Shown: piece by piece, positions 56,342-64,000 of the stretch | How positions within the stretch are numbered: the stretch's first letter is position 1 | Layout of the letters: the number at the start of each line of letters is the position of its first letter | NCBI RefSeq assembly: GCF_008704935.1 | Contig: NZ_CP023692.1 | Coordinates: 4,555,001-4,619,000 of the forward strand | Direction: 5' to 3' | Length of the DNA stretch: 64,000 bases | From: Streptomyces vinaceus | Lineage (GTDB): Bacteria > Actinomycetota > Actinomycetes > Streptomycetales > Streptomycetaceae | Notes under the pieces: model-generated | Database searches by the model: none | The model's input: the letters and a program-made list of their open reading frames with translations, nothing else | What the model was told of the DNA's origin: nothing | Made by a program: the position numbers and the translations under genes

Positions 56342-56887
56342 GTGATCATTGACGGGGTGGAGATGCGGGGCGTCCGGGTCGAGGACGCCGCCGGACTGGC
56401 CGACACGCTGGCGCGCAACCGGGCCTTCATGGCGCCCGTCGAGCCGTGGCGCTCCGAGGTCTTCTACACCGAGGCGGGGCAGGCCGCCCGGATCGAGGCG
56501 CTGCTCGCCGAGCGCGACGGCGGCCGCGGGGCCTCGTACGTGCTGGTCGAGGCCGGCTCCGGCGCGCCCGTCGGGATGATCAACCTCGGCGGCATCGCCC
56601 TCGGGCCCCTCCGCAGCTGCGGCGTCGGCTACTGGGTCGACCGGGCCTGGCACGGCCGGGGACTGGCCACCGCCGCCGTCGAGGAGGTCTGCCGGATCGC
56701 CCGCGACGAGATCGGGCTGCACCGCGTCGAGGCCGGGACGCTGGTCGACAACCTCGCTTCGCAGCGGGTCCTGGCCAAGGCCGGGTTCGAGCGGTACGGG
56801 CTCGCCCCCCGCTACCTGCACATCAACGGCGCCTGGCGCGACCACATCCTCTTCCAGCGCCTCCTCCACGACGACCCGCCCCCCTGA
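56342..56887 (+). CDS. GNAT N-acetyltransferase, RimJ/RimL type
   Basis: 181 aa. The acetyl-CoA site is GYWVDRAWHGRGLATAAVEE, followed by LHRVEAGTLVDNLASQRVLA and KAGFERYGLAPRYLHINGAW, the last typical of ribosomal-protein acetyltransferase relatives. GTG 56342 lies 6 nt after TAGCGT (56330-56335), consistent with a leaderless start. Substrate unknown. Confidence 0.88.
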   Translation: MIIDGVEMRGVRVEDAAGLADTLARNRAFMAPVEPWRSEVFYTEAGQAARIEALLAERDGGRGASYVLVEAGSGAPVGMINLGGIALGPLRSCGVGYWVDRAWHGRGLATAAVEEVCRIARDEIGLHRVEAGTLVDNLASQRVLAKAGFERYGLAPRYLHINGAWRDHILFQRLLHDDPPP

Positions 56888-56983
56888 GGGGCGCCCGGCC
56901 CCCGTTCGGGGGGTTCCGCATCGCGGCGGGGCGCGGCACTCTGAGAGGCACGCGCACCCCCCAGCCAAGAGGCGGTGACGGGC

Positions 56984-57553
56984 ATGTGGTTCGAATCCGG
57001 ACGGGTGTGCCTGGACCTGGTGGCCACCTTCGCCGCCCCCGCGGGCGCCGAGGAGCTCCGCGACGGCGACGAGCTGCGGCTGTGGCTCGCCGGAGCCGGG
57101 CTCGTGCCCGACCGGACGCCGATCGCCCGCGTGGGACCCGACTGGGTGGAGGCCTTCCGGGCGCTGCGCCGCGACGTCGGCAGCCTCGTACGGGCCGAGC
57201 TCGCCGGGGCCGGCCCCGACGGGGGCGCGCTGGCCCGGGTCAACGCGCTGGCCGCCGGTCCACCCCCGGCACTGTGTGCCGTACAGGACCAAGAGGGGCA
57301 CCTCGTGCGGGAGTTGTGCGGCGGGGTGGAATGCGGCGCGCTGCTCGCCGCCGTGGCCCGCGACGCCGTCGAACTGCTCACCGACCCCGGCGAGCGGGAC
57401 CTGCTGCGCTCCTGCGAGGGGGACGGCTGCACCCGGGTCTACCTGGACACTTCGCGCGGGCACCGGCGGCGCTGGTGCTCCAGCGAGCTGTGCGGCAACC
57501 GCGAGCGGGTCGCCCGGCACCGCCGCAGGGTTCTCGCGGCCCGCCCCGGGTAG
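56984..57553 (+). CDS. CGNR zinc-finger (ABATE domain) protein
   Basis: 189 aa from ATG 56984, 5 nt after GGCGGTGA; GTG 56975 is an alternative. The N-terminal ABATE-type region (about 1-130) is FESGRVCLDLVATFAAPAGA onwards, likely a ligand sensor. The C-terminal zinc finger spans CEGDGCTRVYLDTSRGHRRR and the name-giving CGNRERVARHRRR. It is probably a transcriptional regulator of unknown target, 97 nt after the GNAT gene. Confidence 0.88.
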   Translation: MWFESGRVCLDLVATFAAPAGAEELRDGDELRLWLAGAGLVPDRTPIARVGPDWVEAFRALRRDVGSLVRAELAGAGPDGGALARVNALAAGPPPALCAVQDQEGHLVRELCGGVECGALLAAVARDAVELLTDPGERDLLRSCEGDGCTRVYLDTSRGHRRRWCSSELCGNRERVARHRRRVLAARPG

Positions 57554-57679
57554 CGATCGGGGGGCGGCCGGACGGCGTACGGGCAGTGATCTTCGCCCGG
57601 TCACCGGAACGGGCGTGCGGACAGGGCGCCGGTTCGCGTACGGTTGACGGTCGCCCATGCACGTCAGAAGGGGGCCTTG

Positions 57680-59986
57680 GTGGCCGCGCAGAATGCCGCT
57701 GTCGACAGCACGGCGGATTCCGTCCGCGATCGGGAGATCGCGGTCGAGCAGACGCATCTGGACCAGGTGTACCGCCGCCTCGAAGAGAAGATCGACGAGG
57801 CCGAGTTCCTGATGAACGACGCGGCCAAGCGCGGTCAGGTCGGCACGCCCGGCGCCCTCGCCGAGCGCGACGCCCAGGTCTTCCGGGCCGGTATCCACCT
57901 GAACCGGCTGAACAACGAGTTCGAGGACTTCCTCTTCGGCCGGATCGACCTGGTCCTCGGCAAGGACGGGGAACGCGGCCCCGACGGCGCGTACACCTCC
58001 GTCGAGCCCGCCGACGACGCGATCCGCGCGGACCTCACCGCCGACATCGCCGAGACGCTCCACATCGGGCGCATCGGCGTGCTCGACGCCGACTACGCGC
58101 CGCTCGTCATCGACTGGCGCGCGCCGGCCGCCGCGCCGTTCTACCGGTCCACGCCCAAGGACCCGGGCCGTGTCATCCGGCGCCGCGTCATCCGCTCCAA
58201 GGGCCGCAAGGTGCTCGGCGTCGAGGACGACCTGATGCGCCCCGAGATCACCGCGTCCCTCGACGGCCGGGAGCTGCCCGCCATCGGCGACGGCGCCCTG
58301 ATGGCCGCGCTCGGGCGGGCCCGTACGCACTCGATGCGGGACATCGTCTCCTCCATCCAGGCCGAGCAGGACCTGGTCATCCGGGCCCCCGCCGCCTCCG
58401 TCGCCGAGGTCGCGGGCGGGCCCGGCACCGGCAAGACCGCCGTCGCCCTGCACCGCGCCGCCTACCTGCTCTACCAGGACCGGCGCCGCTACTCCGGCGG
58501 CATCCTGATCGTCTCGCCGACCCCGCTGCTCGTCGCCTACACCGAAGGCGTGCTGCCCTCGCTCGGCGAGGAGGGCCAGGTCGCCATCCGGGCGCTCGGC
58601 TCGCTGGTCGACGGCGCCGAGGCGACCACGTACGACGAACCGGCCGTGGCCCGCGTCAAGGGCTCCTCGCGCATGCGCAAGGTCCTCCACAAGGCCGTCC
58701 GGGGCGCGCTGGAGCTCGGGGACGCGCCCGAGCGGCTGCGCGTGGTGGCCTTCGGGCGGCGCCAGGAGCTGGAGGCCGACGAGCTGAACCGGATCCGGCA
58801 GAACGTGCTCAGCGGCACCGCGCCGGTGAACCTGCTGCGCCCGCGCGCCCGCAAGCTGCTCCTCGACGCCCTGTACGCGAGGTCCGGCGGGGCCGGCCGG
58901 CACAGCGATCCGGAGCTGGCGGCGGAGCTGCGCTCCGCGTTCGACGAGGACATCTCCACCGAGGACGCGTTCATCGACTTCCTGAACGCCTGGTGGCCCG
59001 AGCTGACCCCGCGCGGGGTGCTCGCCGCGATGGCCGACGAGCGCCGCCTCGGCCGCTGGGCGCGCCGGGTCCTCAACCCGCGCGAGACCCGCCAGCTGGC
59101 CCGCTCGCTGCGCCGGCTGGGCCCGGACGGCAAGGGCCCGCTGTCGGTGCACGACGTGGCGCTGCTGGACGAGCTCCAGCTGCTGCTCGGCGCGCCGGCC
59201 CGGCCCAAGCGCAAGCGGCAGCTCGACCCGCTGGACCAGCTCAGCGGGCTGGAGGAGCTGATGCCCACCCGCGAGGAGACCCAGTGGGAGCGGGCGGAGC
59301 GGATCGCGGCGGAGCGCACGGAGTACGCGCACGTGATCGTCGACGAGGCGCAGGACCTGACGCCGATGCAGTGGCGGATGGTCGGCCGCCGGGGCCGGAT
59401 GGGCACCTGGACGGTGGTCGGCGACCCGGCGCAGTCCTCGTGGACGGATCCGGAGGAGGCGGCCGCGGCGCGTGACGAGGCCCTGGGGTCCCGGCCGCGG
59501 CGCCGGTTCACCCTGACGGTGAACTACCGCAACCCGGCGGAGGTCGCGGAGGTCGCGGCCCGCGTGCTGCGGCTGGCGATGCCGGGCATGGAGCCGCCGA
59601 CGGCGGTCCGCTCGACGGGTCTGGAGCCCCGTTTCACGGCCGCCGGCGAGGATCTGGGCGCGGCGGTCCGCGAGGAGACGCGCAGGCTGCTGGAGCAGGT
59701 CGACGGCACGGTCGGCGTGGTCGTGGCCATGGACCGGCGCGCGGAGGCCGCGGGCTGGCTGGCGGACCTGGGGGAGCGGGCGGTGGCGCTCGGCAGCCTG
59801 GAGGCCAAGGGCCTGGAGTACGACGCCACGGTGGTCGTCTCCCCGGCGGAGATCGCGCAGGAGTCCCCGGCGGGCCTGCGGGTCCTGTACGTGGCGCTGA
59901 CCCGCGCGACGCAGCAGCTGACGGTGGTCTCCGCCGGCCGCGACGAGCCCGACGCGGACGGGGTGCCGGCGCTGCTGAAGCCGTAG
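57680..59986 (+). CDS. helD: HelD-family RNA polymerase-recycling motor ATPase
   Basis: 768 aa from GTG 57680 with AAGGGGG upstream. The N-terminal helical segment QTHLDQVYRRLEEKIDEAEF matches the coiled-coil arm that enters the RNA polymerase secondary channel. SF1 helicase motifs follow: Walker A GGPGTGKTAVALHRA, Walker B VIVDEAQDLTPMQWRM, VVGDPAQSSW, and motif VI YVALTRATQQL. HelD proteins remove stalled RNA polymerase from DNA, and the Streptomyces relative HelR can displace rifamycin. I see no rifamycin-associated element upstream, so this is more likely the housekeeping HelD. Confidence 0.86.
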   Translation: MAAQNAAVDSTADSVRDREIAVEQTHLDQVYRRLEEKIDEAEFLMNDAAKRGQVGTPGALAERDAQVFRAGIHLNRLNNEFEDFLFGRIDLVLGKDGERGPDGAYTSVEPADDAIRADLTADIAETLHIGRIGVLDADYAPLVIDWRAPAAAPFYRSTPKDPGRVIRRRVIRSKGRKVLGVEDDLMRPEITASLDGRELPAIGDGALMAALGRARTHSMRDIVSSIQAEQDLVIRAPAASVAEVAGGPGTGKTAVALHRAAYLLYQDRRRYSGGILIVSPTPLLVAYTEGVLPSLGEEGQVAIRALGSLVDGAEATTYDEPAVARVKGSSRMRKVLHKAVRGALELGDAPERLRVVAFGRRQELEADELNRIRQNVLSGTAPVNLLRPRARKLLLDALYARSGGAGRHSDPELAAELRSAFDEDISTEDAFIDFLNAWWPELTPRGVLAAMADERRLGRWARRVLNPRETRQLARSLRRLGPDGKGPLSVHDVALLDELQLLLGAPARPKRKRQLDPLDQLSGLEELMPTREETQWERAERIAAERTEYAHVIVDEAQDLTPMQWRMVGRRGRMGTWTVVGDPAQSSWTDPEEAAAARDEALGSRPRRRFTLTVNYRNPAEVAEVAARVLRLAMPGMEPPTAVRSTGLEPRFTAAGEDLGAAVREETRRLLEQVDGTVGVVVAMDRRAEAAGWLADLGERAVALGSLEAKGLEYDATVVVSPAEIAQESPAGLRVLYVALTRATQQLTVVSAGRDEPDADGVPALLKP

Positions 59987-60111
59987 GGCGGCGCCGGTCC
60001 GTGCTCGCCGGGAGCGCGTGGCACGGATGGCTCGCGGCCACACGCGTGGTGAGACGAGGTCAACCCCCTGGAGGGGGATCGCTTCCGGCGATCCTTTGTT
60101 AGCCTGGGTAC

Positions 60112-60253
60112 GGCACCGACTCGATCCAAGCCCCCGGGCCCAACCTTCGTCGCTTAGAGCGACCACTTGCCGCGAGGCGAGCATGGCGGGTCGGTGTCAT
60201 AGACGTTCATACAGGTCCGCGCCCCTCGGGTTCCGAGGGGCGCGGACCTTTTT
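60112..60253 (+). ncRNA. Candidate small RNA or attenuated leader
   Basis: The RNA would start about 7 nt after TAGCCT (60100-60105) and end at a strong intrinsic terminator, giving about 140 nt. It could be a stand-alone small RNA, or the leader of the malic enzyme gene with premature termination. A weak frame from ATG 60183 (MAGRCHRRSYRS) runs through the terminator. No known RNA family is recognised. Confidence 0.3.
60213..60253 (+). terminator. Strong intrinsic terminator upstream of malic enzyme gene
   Basis: The 17-bp perfect stem AGGTCCGCGCCCCTCGG/CCGAGGGGCGCGGACCT with a 3-nt loop is followed by a run of T. It is one of the few hairpins in the window with a true T-tract. Confidence 0.93.
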
Positions 60254-60439
60254 CGAACGGGCCTACGCTTCCGAACGCCTGATCTATCTCGTATGGTGGA
60301 AGTGTCTTTCCGAAATTTGTAGCTGGTTACCTTGTACTGGCTGGTAGGTGGGACGATCGGACAACAGGTCCTGCCGCACCTGCCGTGCGTGGGGCCCTGT
60401 GTGTGTACAAAAAACCAGGGACAGAAGAGGAACACGGCC

Positions 60440-61843
60440 ATGGCAACGGCGCCCAGCGTCTCGTACTCGATGACGGTCCGCCTGGAAGTGCCCGCGAGCG
60501 GAACCGCGGTCTCCCAGCTGACCACCGCCGTGGAGTCTTCCGGTGGGTCGGTCACCGGCCTCGACGTGACCGCCTCCGGTCACGAGAAGCTCCGTATCGA
60601 CGTCACCATCGCCGCGACCTCCACCGCGCACGCCGACGAGATCGTCGGCAAGCTGCGGGGCATCGAGGGCGTCAGCCTCGGCAAGGTCTCCGACCGAACC
60701 TTCCTGATGCACCTCGGCGGCAAGATCGAGATGGCGTCCAAGCACCCCATCCGCAACCGCGACGACCTCTCGATGATCTACACCCCGGGCGTCGCCCGCG
60801 TGTGCATGGCCATCGCCGAGAACCCCGAGGACGCCCGCCGCCTCACCATCAAGCGCAACTCCGTCGCAGTCGTGACGGACGGCTCCGCCGTACTGGGCCT
60901 CGGCAACATCGGCCCGATGGCCGCGCTGCCCGTCATGGAGGGCAAGGCCGCCCTCTTCAAGCGCTTCGCCGGCATCGACGCCTGGCCGATCTGCCTCGAC
61001 ACCCAGGACTCCGACGCGATCGTCGAGATCGTCAAGGCCATCGCCCCGGGCTTCGCCGGCATCAACCTGGAGGACATCTCCGCGCCGCGCTGCTTCGAGA
61101 TCGAGGCCCGGCTGCGCGAGGCCCTCGACATCCCCGTCTTCCACGACGACCAGCACGGCACGGCCATCGTCGTCCTCGCCGCCCTCACCAACGCACTTCG
61201 CGTGGTGGGCAAGGCAGTTGGCGACGTCAAGGTCGTCATGTCCGGGGCCGGCGCGGCCGGTACGGCCATCCTCAAGCTGCTCCTCGCGGCCGGCGTGAAG
61301 AACGTCGTCAGCGCCGACATCCACGGTGTGGTGCACGCGGGCCGCACCGACCTGGTCGACGCGGCCGCCGATTCGCCGCTGCGCTGGATCGCCGACAACA
61401 CCAACCCCGAGGGCTACACCGGCACTCTGAAGGAGGCCGTGGTCGGCGCCGACGTGTTCATCGGCGTCTCGGCCCCCAACGTGCTCTCCGGCGAGGACGT
61501 CGCCGCCATGGCCGAGGGTGCGATCGTGTTCGCGCTCGCGAACCCGGACCCCGAGGTGGACCCGGCCGTCGCCCGCCAGACCGCCGCCGTCGTGGCCACC
61601 GGCCGCTCCGACTTCCCGAACCAGATCAACAACGTGCTGGTCTTCCCGGGTGTCTTCCGCGGTCTGCTGGACGCCCAGTCCCGCACCGTGAACACGGACA
61701 TGATGCTGGCCGCCGCGACCGCGCTGGCCGACGTCGTCGGCGAGGACGAGCTCAACGCGAACTACATCATCCCGTCGGTGTTCAACGACAAGGTGGCCGG
61801 CGCGGTCGCCGGAGCCGTCCGCAAGGCCGCCTCGGCGGTCTGA
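60440..61843 (+). CDS. ACT-domain malic enzyme (malate dehydrogenase, decarboxylating)
   Basis: 467 aa from ATG 60440. An N-terminal ACT-like domain (about 5-90, YSMTVRLEVPASGTAVSQLT) precedes the short-form malic enzyme core. Core motifs are MIYTPGVARVCMAIAENP, NSVAVVTDGSAVLGLGNIGP, metal ligands in ISAPRCFEIEAR and FHDDQHGTA, and the NAD(P) loop VVMSGAGAAGTAILKLL. It converts malate to pyruvate and CO2. I recall the S. coelicolor orthologue as NAD-dependent, but the sequence alone does not settle the cofactor. The ACT domain suggests amino-acid feedback. Confidence 0.93.
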   Translation: MATAPSVSYSMTVRLEVPASGTAVSQLTTAVESSGGSVTGLDVTASGHEKLRIDVTIAATSTAHADEIVGKLRGIEGVSLGKVSDRTFLMHLGGKIEMASKHPIRNRDDLSMIYTPGVARVCMAIAENPEDARRLTIKRNSVAVVTDGSAVLGLGNIGPMAALPVMEGKAALFKRFAGIDAWPICLDTQDSDAIVEIVKAIAPGFAGINLEDISAPRCFEIEARLREALDIPVFHDDQHGTAIVVLAALTNALRVVGKAVGDVKVVMSGAGAAGTAILKLLLAAGVKNVVSADIHGVVHAGRTDLVDAAADSPLRWIADNTNPEGYTGTLKEAVVGADVFIGVSAPNVLSGEDVAAMAEGAIVFALANPDPEVDPAVARQTAAVVATGRSDFPNQINNVLVFPGVFRGLLDAQSRTVNTDMMLAAATALADVVGEDELNANYIIPSVFNDKVAGAVAGAVRKAASAV

Positions 61844-62204
61844 CGGGGAGTCGGACGCGCCGCCCGGGTCCGGCCGTCCCTGTGACGGCCCTCACGGCTC
61901 GCCTCTCCCGGCGCGTCGCGAGATGCGGGCCCGGCGGGCCGCCTCTAGGGTTGCGGGGATGCCCGCGAGGTCCGCGGTCCGCATCCACCAAGTGCGGACG
62001 GAGCGTCACCGCGGCGTGACTGTGGCGCTTTTCGTGTGACCCTGGCGGGTGCCGGATTGGCTTTCCCGCCGCTGGTGGGGGCAGGATGCGTAACCGGGCG
62101 AGAGGGTCTGACGTTCAGACCCGGGTCCGGGGACTGTCCGAGGGCCCTGGCAGCATCGGCTTCGATCTCACGCCTCTAAGGCAAGTTGAACACGGGAGTA
62201 CAAC
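61844..62204. other. Intergenic region before hupA
   Basis: 361 nt. It contains a leaderless-type promoter TAGGGT (61946-61951) leading to a 26-codon frame. The remaining ~165 nt before hupA (62040-62204) show no clear -10/-35 pair to my reading. No terminator with a T-run follows the malic enzyme gene. Confidence 0.55.
61959..62039 (+). CDS. Possible 26-aa leaderless upstream ORF before hupA
   Basis: TAGGGT (61946-61951) is followed after 7 nt by ATG 61959. The frame MPARSAVRIHQVRTERHRGV... ends TGA 62037-62039, 165 nt before hupA. It is basic and shows no family. The promoter-to-start spacing is the main support. Confidence 0.3.
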   Translation: MPARSAVRIHQVRTERHRGVTVALFV

Positions 62205-62486
62205 ATGAACCGCAGTGAGCTGGTGGCCGCTCTGTCCGAGCGCGCCGAGGTGACCCGCAAGGACGCCGACGCCGTTCTGGCCGCGCTCGCCGAGACCGTC
62301 GGCGAGATTGTCGCCAAGGGCGACGAGAAGGTCACCATCCCCGGCTTCCTGACCTTCGAGCGCACCCACCGTGCCGCTCGCACCGCGCGCAACCCGCAGA
62401 CCGGCGACCCCATCCAGATCCCGGCCGGCTTCAGCGTGAAGGTCTCCGCGGGCTCCAAGCTCAAGGAAGCCGCCAAGGGCAAGTAA
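62205..62486 (+). CDS. hupA: HU-family nucleoid protein
   Basis: 93 aa, standard HU size without the Lys-rich tail of the second Streptomyces HU (HupS). It reads MNRSELVAALSERAEVTRKD, the hydrophobic core VTIPGFLTFE, and the DNA-binding arm RTARNPQTGDPIQIPAG with the intercalating Pro. ATG 62205 has GGGAG upstream. It compacts and bends DNA. It is monocistronic, between strong hairpins. Confidence 0.96.
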   Translation: MNRSELVAALSERAEVTRKDADAVLAALAETVGEIVAKGDEKVTIPGFLTFERTHRAARTARNPQTGDPIQIPAGFSVKVSAGSKLKEAAKGK

Positions 62487-62548
62487 GTCCCGCCCGTACC
62501 GGGGCCCGTACGGGCCTTCGGAGCGGCGGAGCAGTACGCAGTACTGGC

Positions 62549-62585
62549 GAAGGGCGGCCATCCCCGGGCGGGGAGGCCGCCCTTC
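62549..62585 (+). terminator. Terminator after hupA
   Basis: Outer stem GAAGGGCGGCC/GGCCGCCCTTC with an inner TCCCC/GGGGA extension, about 60 nt after the stop. Confidence 0.85.
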
Positions 62586-62703
62586 GGCATGTCCGCGGCC
62601 CGTGGGCCGCCCGCGGCCCCGGGGGCCCGGGGGCCGGGCTCCCCGGGCCCGGGGCCGCCGTACGGGCCGGTGAACGGCCGCGTACGGGCCGGTGGGGGCA
62701 AGC

Positions 62704-62740
62704 GGAAGCCCCCGGGCCCGTGGGGGGCCCGGGGGCTTCC
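62704..62740 (-). terminator. Terminator after murA
   Basis: The 16-bp perfect stem GGAAGCCCCCGGGCCC/GGGCCCGGGGGCTTCC with a 5-nt loop, 27 nt downstream of the murA stop on the minus strand. Confidence 0.88.
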
Positions 62741-62766
62741 AGTCGGCCGTCAGCCGGCCGTACGGC

Positions 62767-64000
62767 TCAGACGAGGTCGCCGCCCGGGAGCTCGACCTTC
62801 GCCCCCAGCTCCACGAGCTTCTCCATGAAGTTCTCGTAGCCGCGGTTGATGAGGTCGATGCCGTGGACGCGCGAGGTGCCCTCGGCCGCCAGCGCCGCGA
62901 TCAGGTACGAGAACCCGCCGCGCAGGTCGGGGATGACCAGGTCGGCGCCCTGCAGCTTCGTCGGGCCGGAGACGACCGCCGAGTGCAGGAAGTTGCGCTG
63001 CCCGAACCGGCAGGCGCTGCCGCCCAGGCACTCCCGGTACAGCTGGATGTGTGCACCCATCTGGTTGAGCGCGGAGGTGAATCCCAGACGGGACTCGTAG
63101 ACCGTCTCGTGGACGATCGACAGGCCCGCGGCCTGGGTCAGGGCGACCACCAGCGGCTGCTGCCAGTCGGTCTGGAAGCCGGGGTGCACGTCCGTCTCCA
63201 GCGCGATCGCGTTGAGCGGGCCGCCCGGGTGCCAGAAGCGGATGCCCTCGTCGTCGATCTCGAACGCGCCGCCGACACGGCGGTACGTGTTCAGGAACGT
63301 CATCATCGAGCGCTGCTGCGCCCCGCGGACGTAGATGTTGCCGCCGGTCGCCAGCGCCGCGGAAGCCCAGGAGGCGGCTTCCAGGCGGTCCGGGAGCGCC
63401 TTGTGGTTGTAGCCGCCGAGGCGGTCGACACCTGTGATCCGGATGGTCCGGTCGGTGTCCATGGAGATGATGGCGCCCATCTTCTGCAGGACGCAGATGA
63501 GGTCCTCGATCTCCGGCTCCACCGCGGCGTTGCTGAGCTCGGTGACGCCTTCGGCCAGGACGGCCGTCAGCAGCACCTGTTCGGTCGAGCCGACCGAGGG
63601 GTAGGGCAGGCGGATCTTGCAGCCGCGCAGGCGCTGCGGGGCCTCCAGGTACTGGCCGCCCTCGCGCTTCTCGATGGTCGCGCCGAACTGGCGGAGCACG
63701 TCGAAGTGGAAGTCGATGGGCCGGCCGCCGATGTCGCAGCCGCCCAGGCCCGGGATGAAGGCGTGGCCGAGGCGGTGCAGCAGCGGACCGCAGAAGAGGA
63801 TCGGGATGCGCGAAGAGCCCGCGTGGGCGTCGATGTCGGCGACGTTCGCGCTCTCGACGTGGGTGGGGTCGAGCACCAGCTCGCCCGGCTCCTCGCCGGG
63901 GCGGACCGTCACCCCGTGCAGCTGGAGCAGCCCGCGTACGACACGCACGTCACGGATGTCGGGAACGTTGCGCAGCCGGCTGGGTCCGCTGCCGAGCAGA
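62767..64000 (-). CDS. murA: UDP-N-acetylglucosamine 1-carboxyvinyltransferase MurA (5' end outside window)
   Basis: Partial: about 410 of an expected ~450 codons, the start being beyond position 64000. The first visible residues read LLGSGPSRLRNVPDIRDVR. The catalytic Cys is present in GLGGCDIGGRPIDFHFDVLR, so the enzyme should be fosfomycin-sensitive, unlike Asp variants. Later landmarks are RLPYPSVGSTEQVLL and LETDVHPGFQTDWQQP. It catalyses the first committed step of peptidoglycan synthesis. It converges on hupA with terminators on both sides. Confidence 0.95.
   Translation of the reverse strand, partial: LLGSGPSRLRNVPDIRDVRVVRGLLQLHGVTVRPGEEPGELVLDPTHVESANVADIDAHAGSSRIPILFCGPLLHRLGHAFIPGLGGCDIGGRPIDFHFDVLRQFGATIEKREGGQYLEAPQRLRGCKIRLPYPSVGSTEQVLLTAVLAEGVTELSNAAVEPEIEDLICVLQKMGAIISMDTDRTIRITGVDRLGGYNHKALPDRLEAASWASAALATGGNIYVRGAQQRSMMTFLNTYRRVGGAFEIDDEGIRFWHPGGPLNAIALETDVHPGFQTDWQQPLVVALTQAAGLSIVHETVYESRLGFTSALNQMGAHIQLYRECLGGSACRFGQRNFLHSAVVSGPTKLQGADLVIPDLRGGFSYLIAALAAEGTSRVHGIDLINRGYENFMEKLVELGAKVELPGGDLV

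Larger units (their letters stand above)
59987..60439. other. Intergenic region with terminators and promoter elements
   Basis: 453 nt with no convincing protein gene. In order it holds a 7-bp inverted repeat GGATCGC-N5-GCGATCC plus TTTGTT (60076-60100) that may end helD, a -10-like TAGCCT (60100-60105), a strong terminator (60213-60253), and a -10-like TATGGT (60292-60297) about 140 nt before the malic enzyme start. Confidence 0.6.

Noticed and set aside
57554..57680. Rifamycin-associated element before helD
   Set aside because: I looked for an inverted repeat like GGGGCTTGC...GCAAGCCCC and found none.

Overview
The window is a high-G+C actinobacterial chromosome segment, almost certainly Streptomyces. 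Evidence: strong third-position G+C bias in every real frame, frequent GTG starts, many promoters whose -10 hexamer sits 6-7 nt before a start codon (leaderless mRNAs), two PASTA-less Ser/Thr kinases in tandem (pkaA-pkaB), the mtrA-mtrB-lpqB triad, a giant NAD-glutamate dehydrogenase, and an order that matches from memory the S. coelicolor SCO2949 (murA) to SCO3013 (mtrA) interval, read in reverse. Assignments come from reading the sequence and from family knowledge; no search was run.

Layout. 1-2449: 3' part of a 23S rRNA gene, 5S rRNA and the rrn terminator. 2522-8018 (-): five-gene operon with 1-4 nt overlaps (membrane protein, DUF4129, DUF4350, MoxR AAA+, DUF58). 8261-13699 (+): mtrA-mtrB-lpqB, then comF. 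13704-15556 (+): hibernation factor hpf behind an ECF-type promoter and a structured leader, and an orphan NarL-type regulator. 15627-17387 (-): YcaQ-type protein and a GNAT. 17629-27854 (+): secA, a DUF6912-like gene overlapping a HAD phosphatase, and gdhB, with a small Rv3231c-like gene on the other strand. 27927-32799: polymer-export ABC transporter (-), divergent TetR gene with a clear operator pair, and a GT2/CDP-glycerol glycerophosphotransferase fusion (-), probably wall teichoic-acid-like polymer biology. 32948-36646 (-): carbohydrate ABC importer without ATPase, one permease carrying a large extracytoplasmic insert. 36788-39871 (-): FHA plus FtsK/EccC-like ATPase. 40320-43507 (+): pkaA and pkaB. 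43561-44814 (-): 2-oxoglutarate/Fe(II)-type oxygenase behind a 29-codon leader peptide gene of the RRHVD type.

44906-50494 (+): prfB, ftsE-ftsX, an S41 protease, smpB and ssrA, i.e. translation termination, division/cell-wall control and ribosome rescue, with a small zinc-ribbon membrane gene on the other strand. 50510-51114 (-): RelE-type toxin-antitoxin pair directly behind ssrA, the most obviously accessory part. 51136-53421: divergent MFS exporter and LysR regulator. 53429-56238 (+): narK and nnaR (nitrate/nitrite assimilation) with a candidate GlnR box. 56342-59986 (+): GNAT, CGNR zinc-finger regulator and a HelD-type RNA-polymerase-recycling ATPase. 60112-61843 (+): a candidate terminated small RNA and an ACT-fused malic enzyme. 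62205-62486 (+): HU protein. 62767-64000 (-): murA, cut by the window edge.

Most of the window is conserved core genome and I see no clear new multi-gene system. The items most worth a second look are regulatory or architectural: the leader peptide before the oxygenase, the hpf leader, the insert in the sugar permease, the candidate small RNA before the malic enzyme gene, the leaderless upstream ORFs at gdhB and hupA, and the Arg-for-Lys Walker A in the FHA-FtsK protein. No tRNA gene, CRISPR array, insertion sequence or prophage gene was seen.
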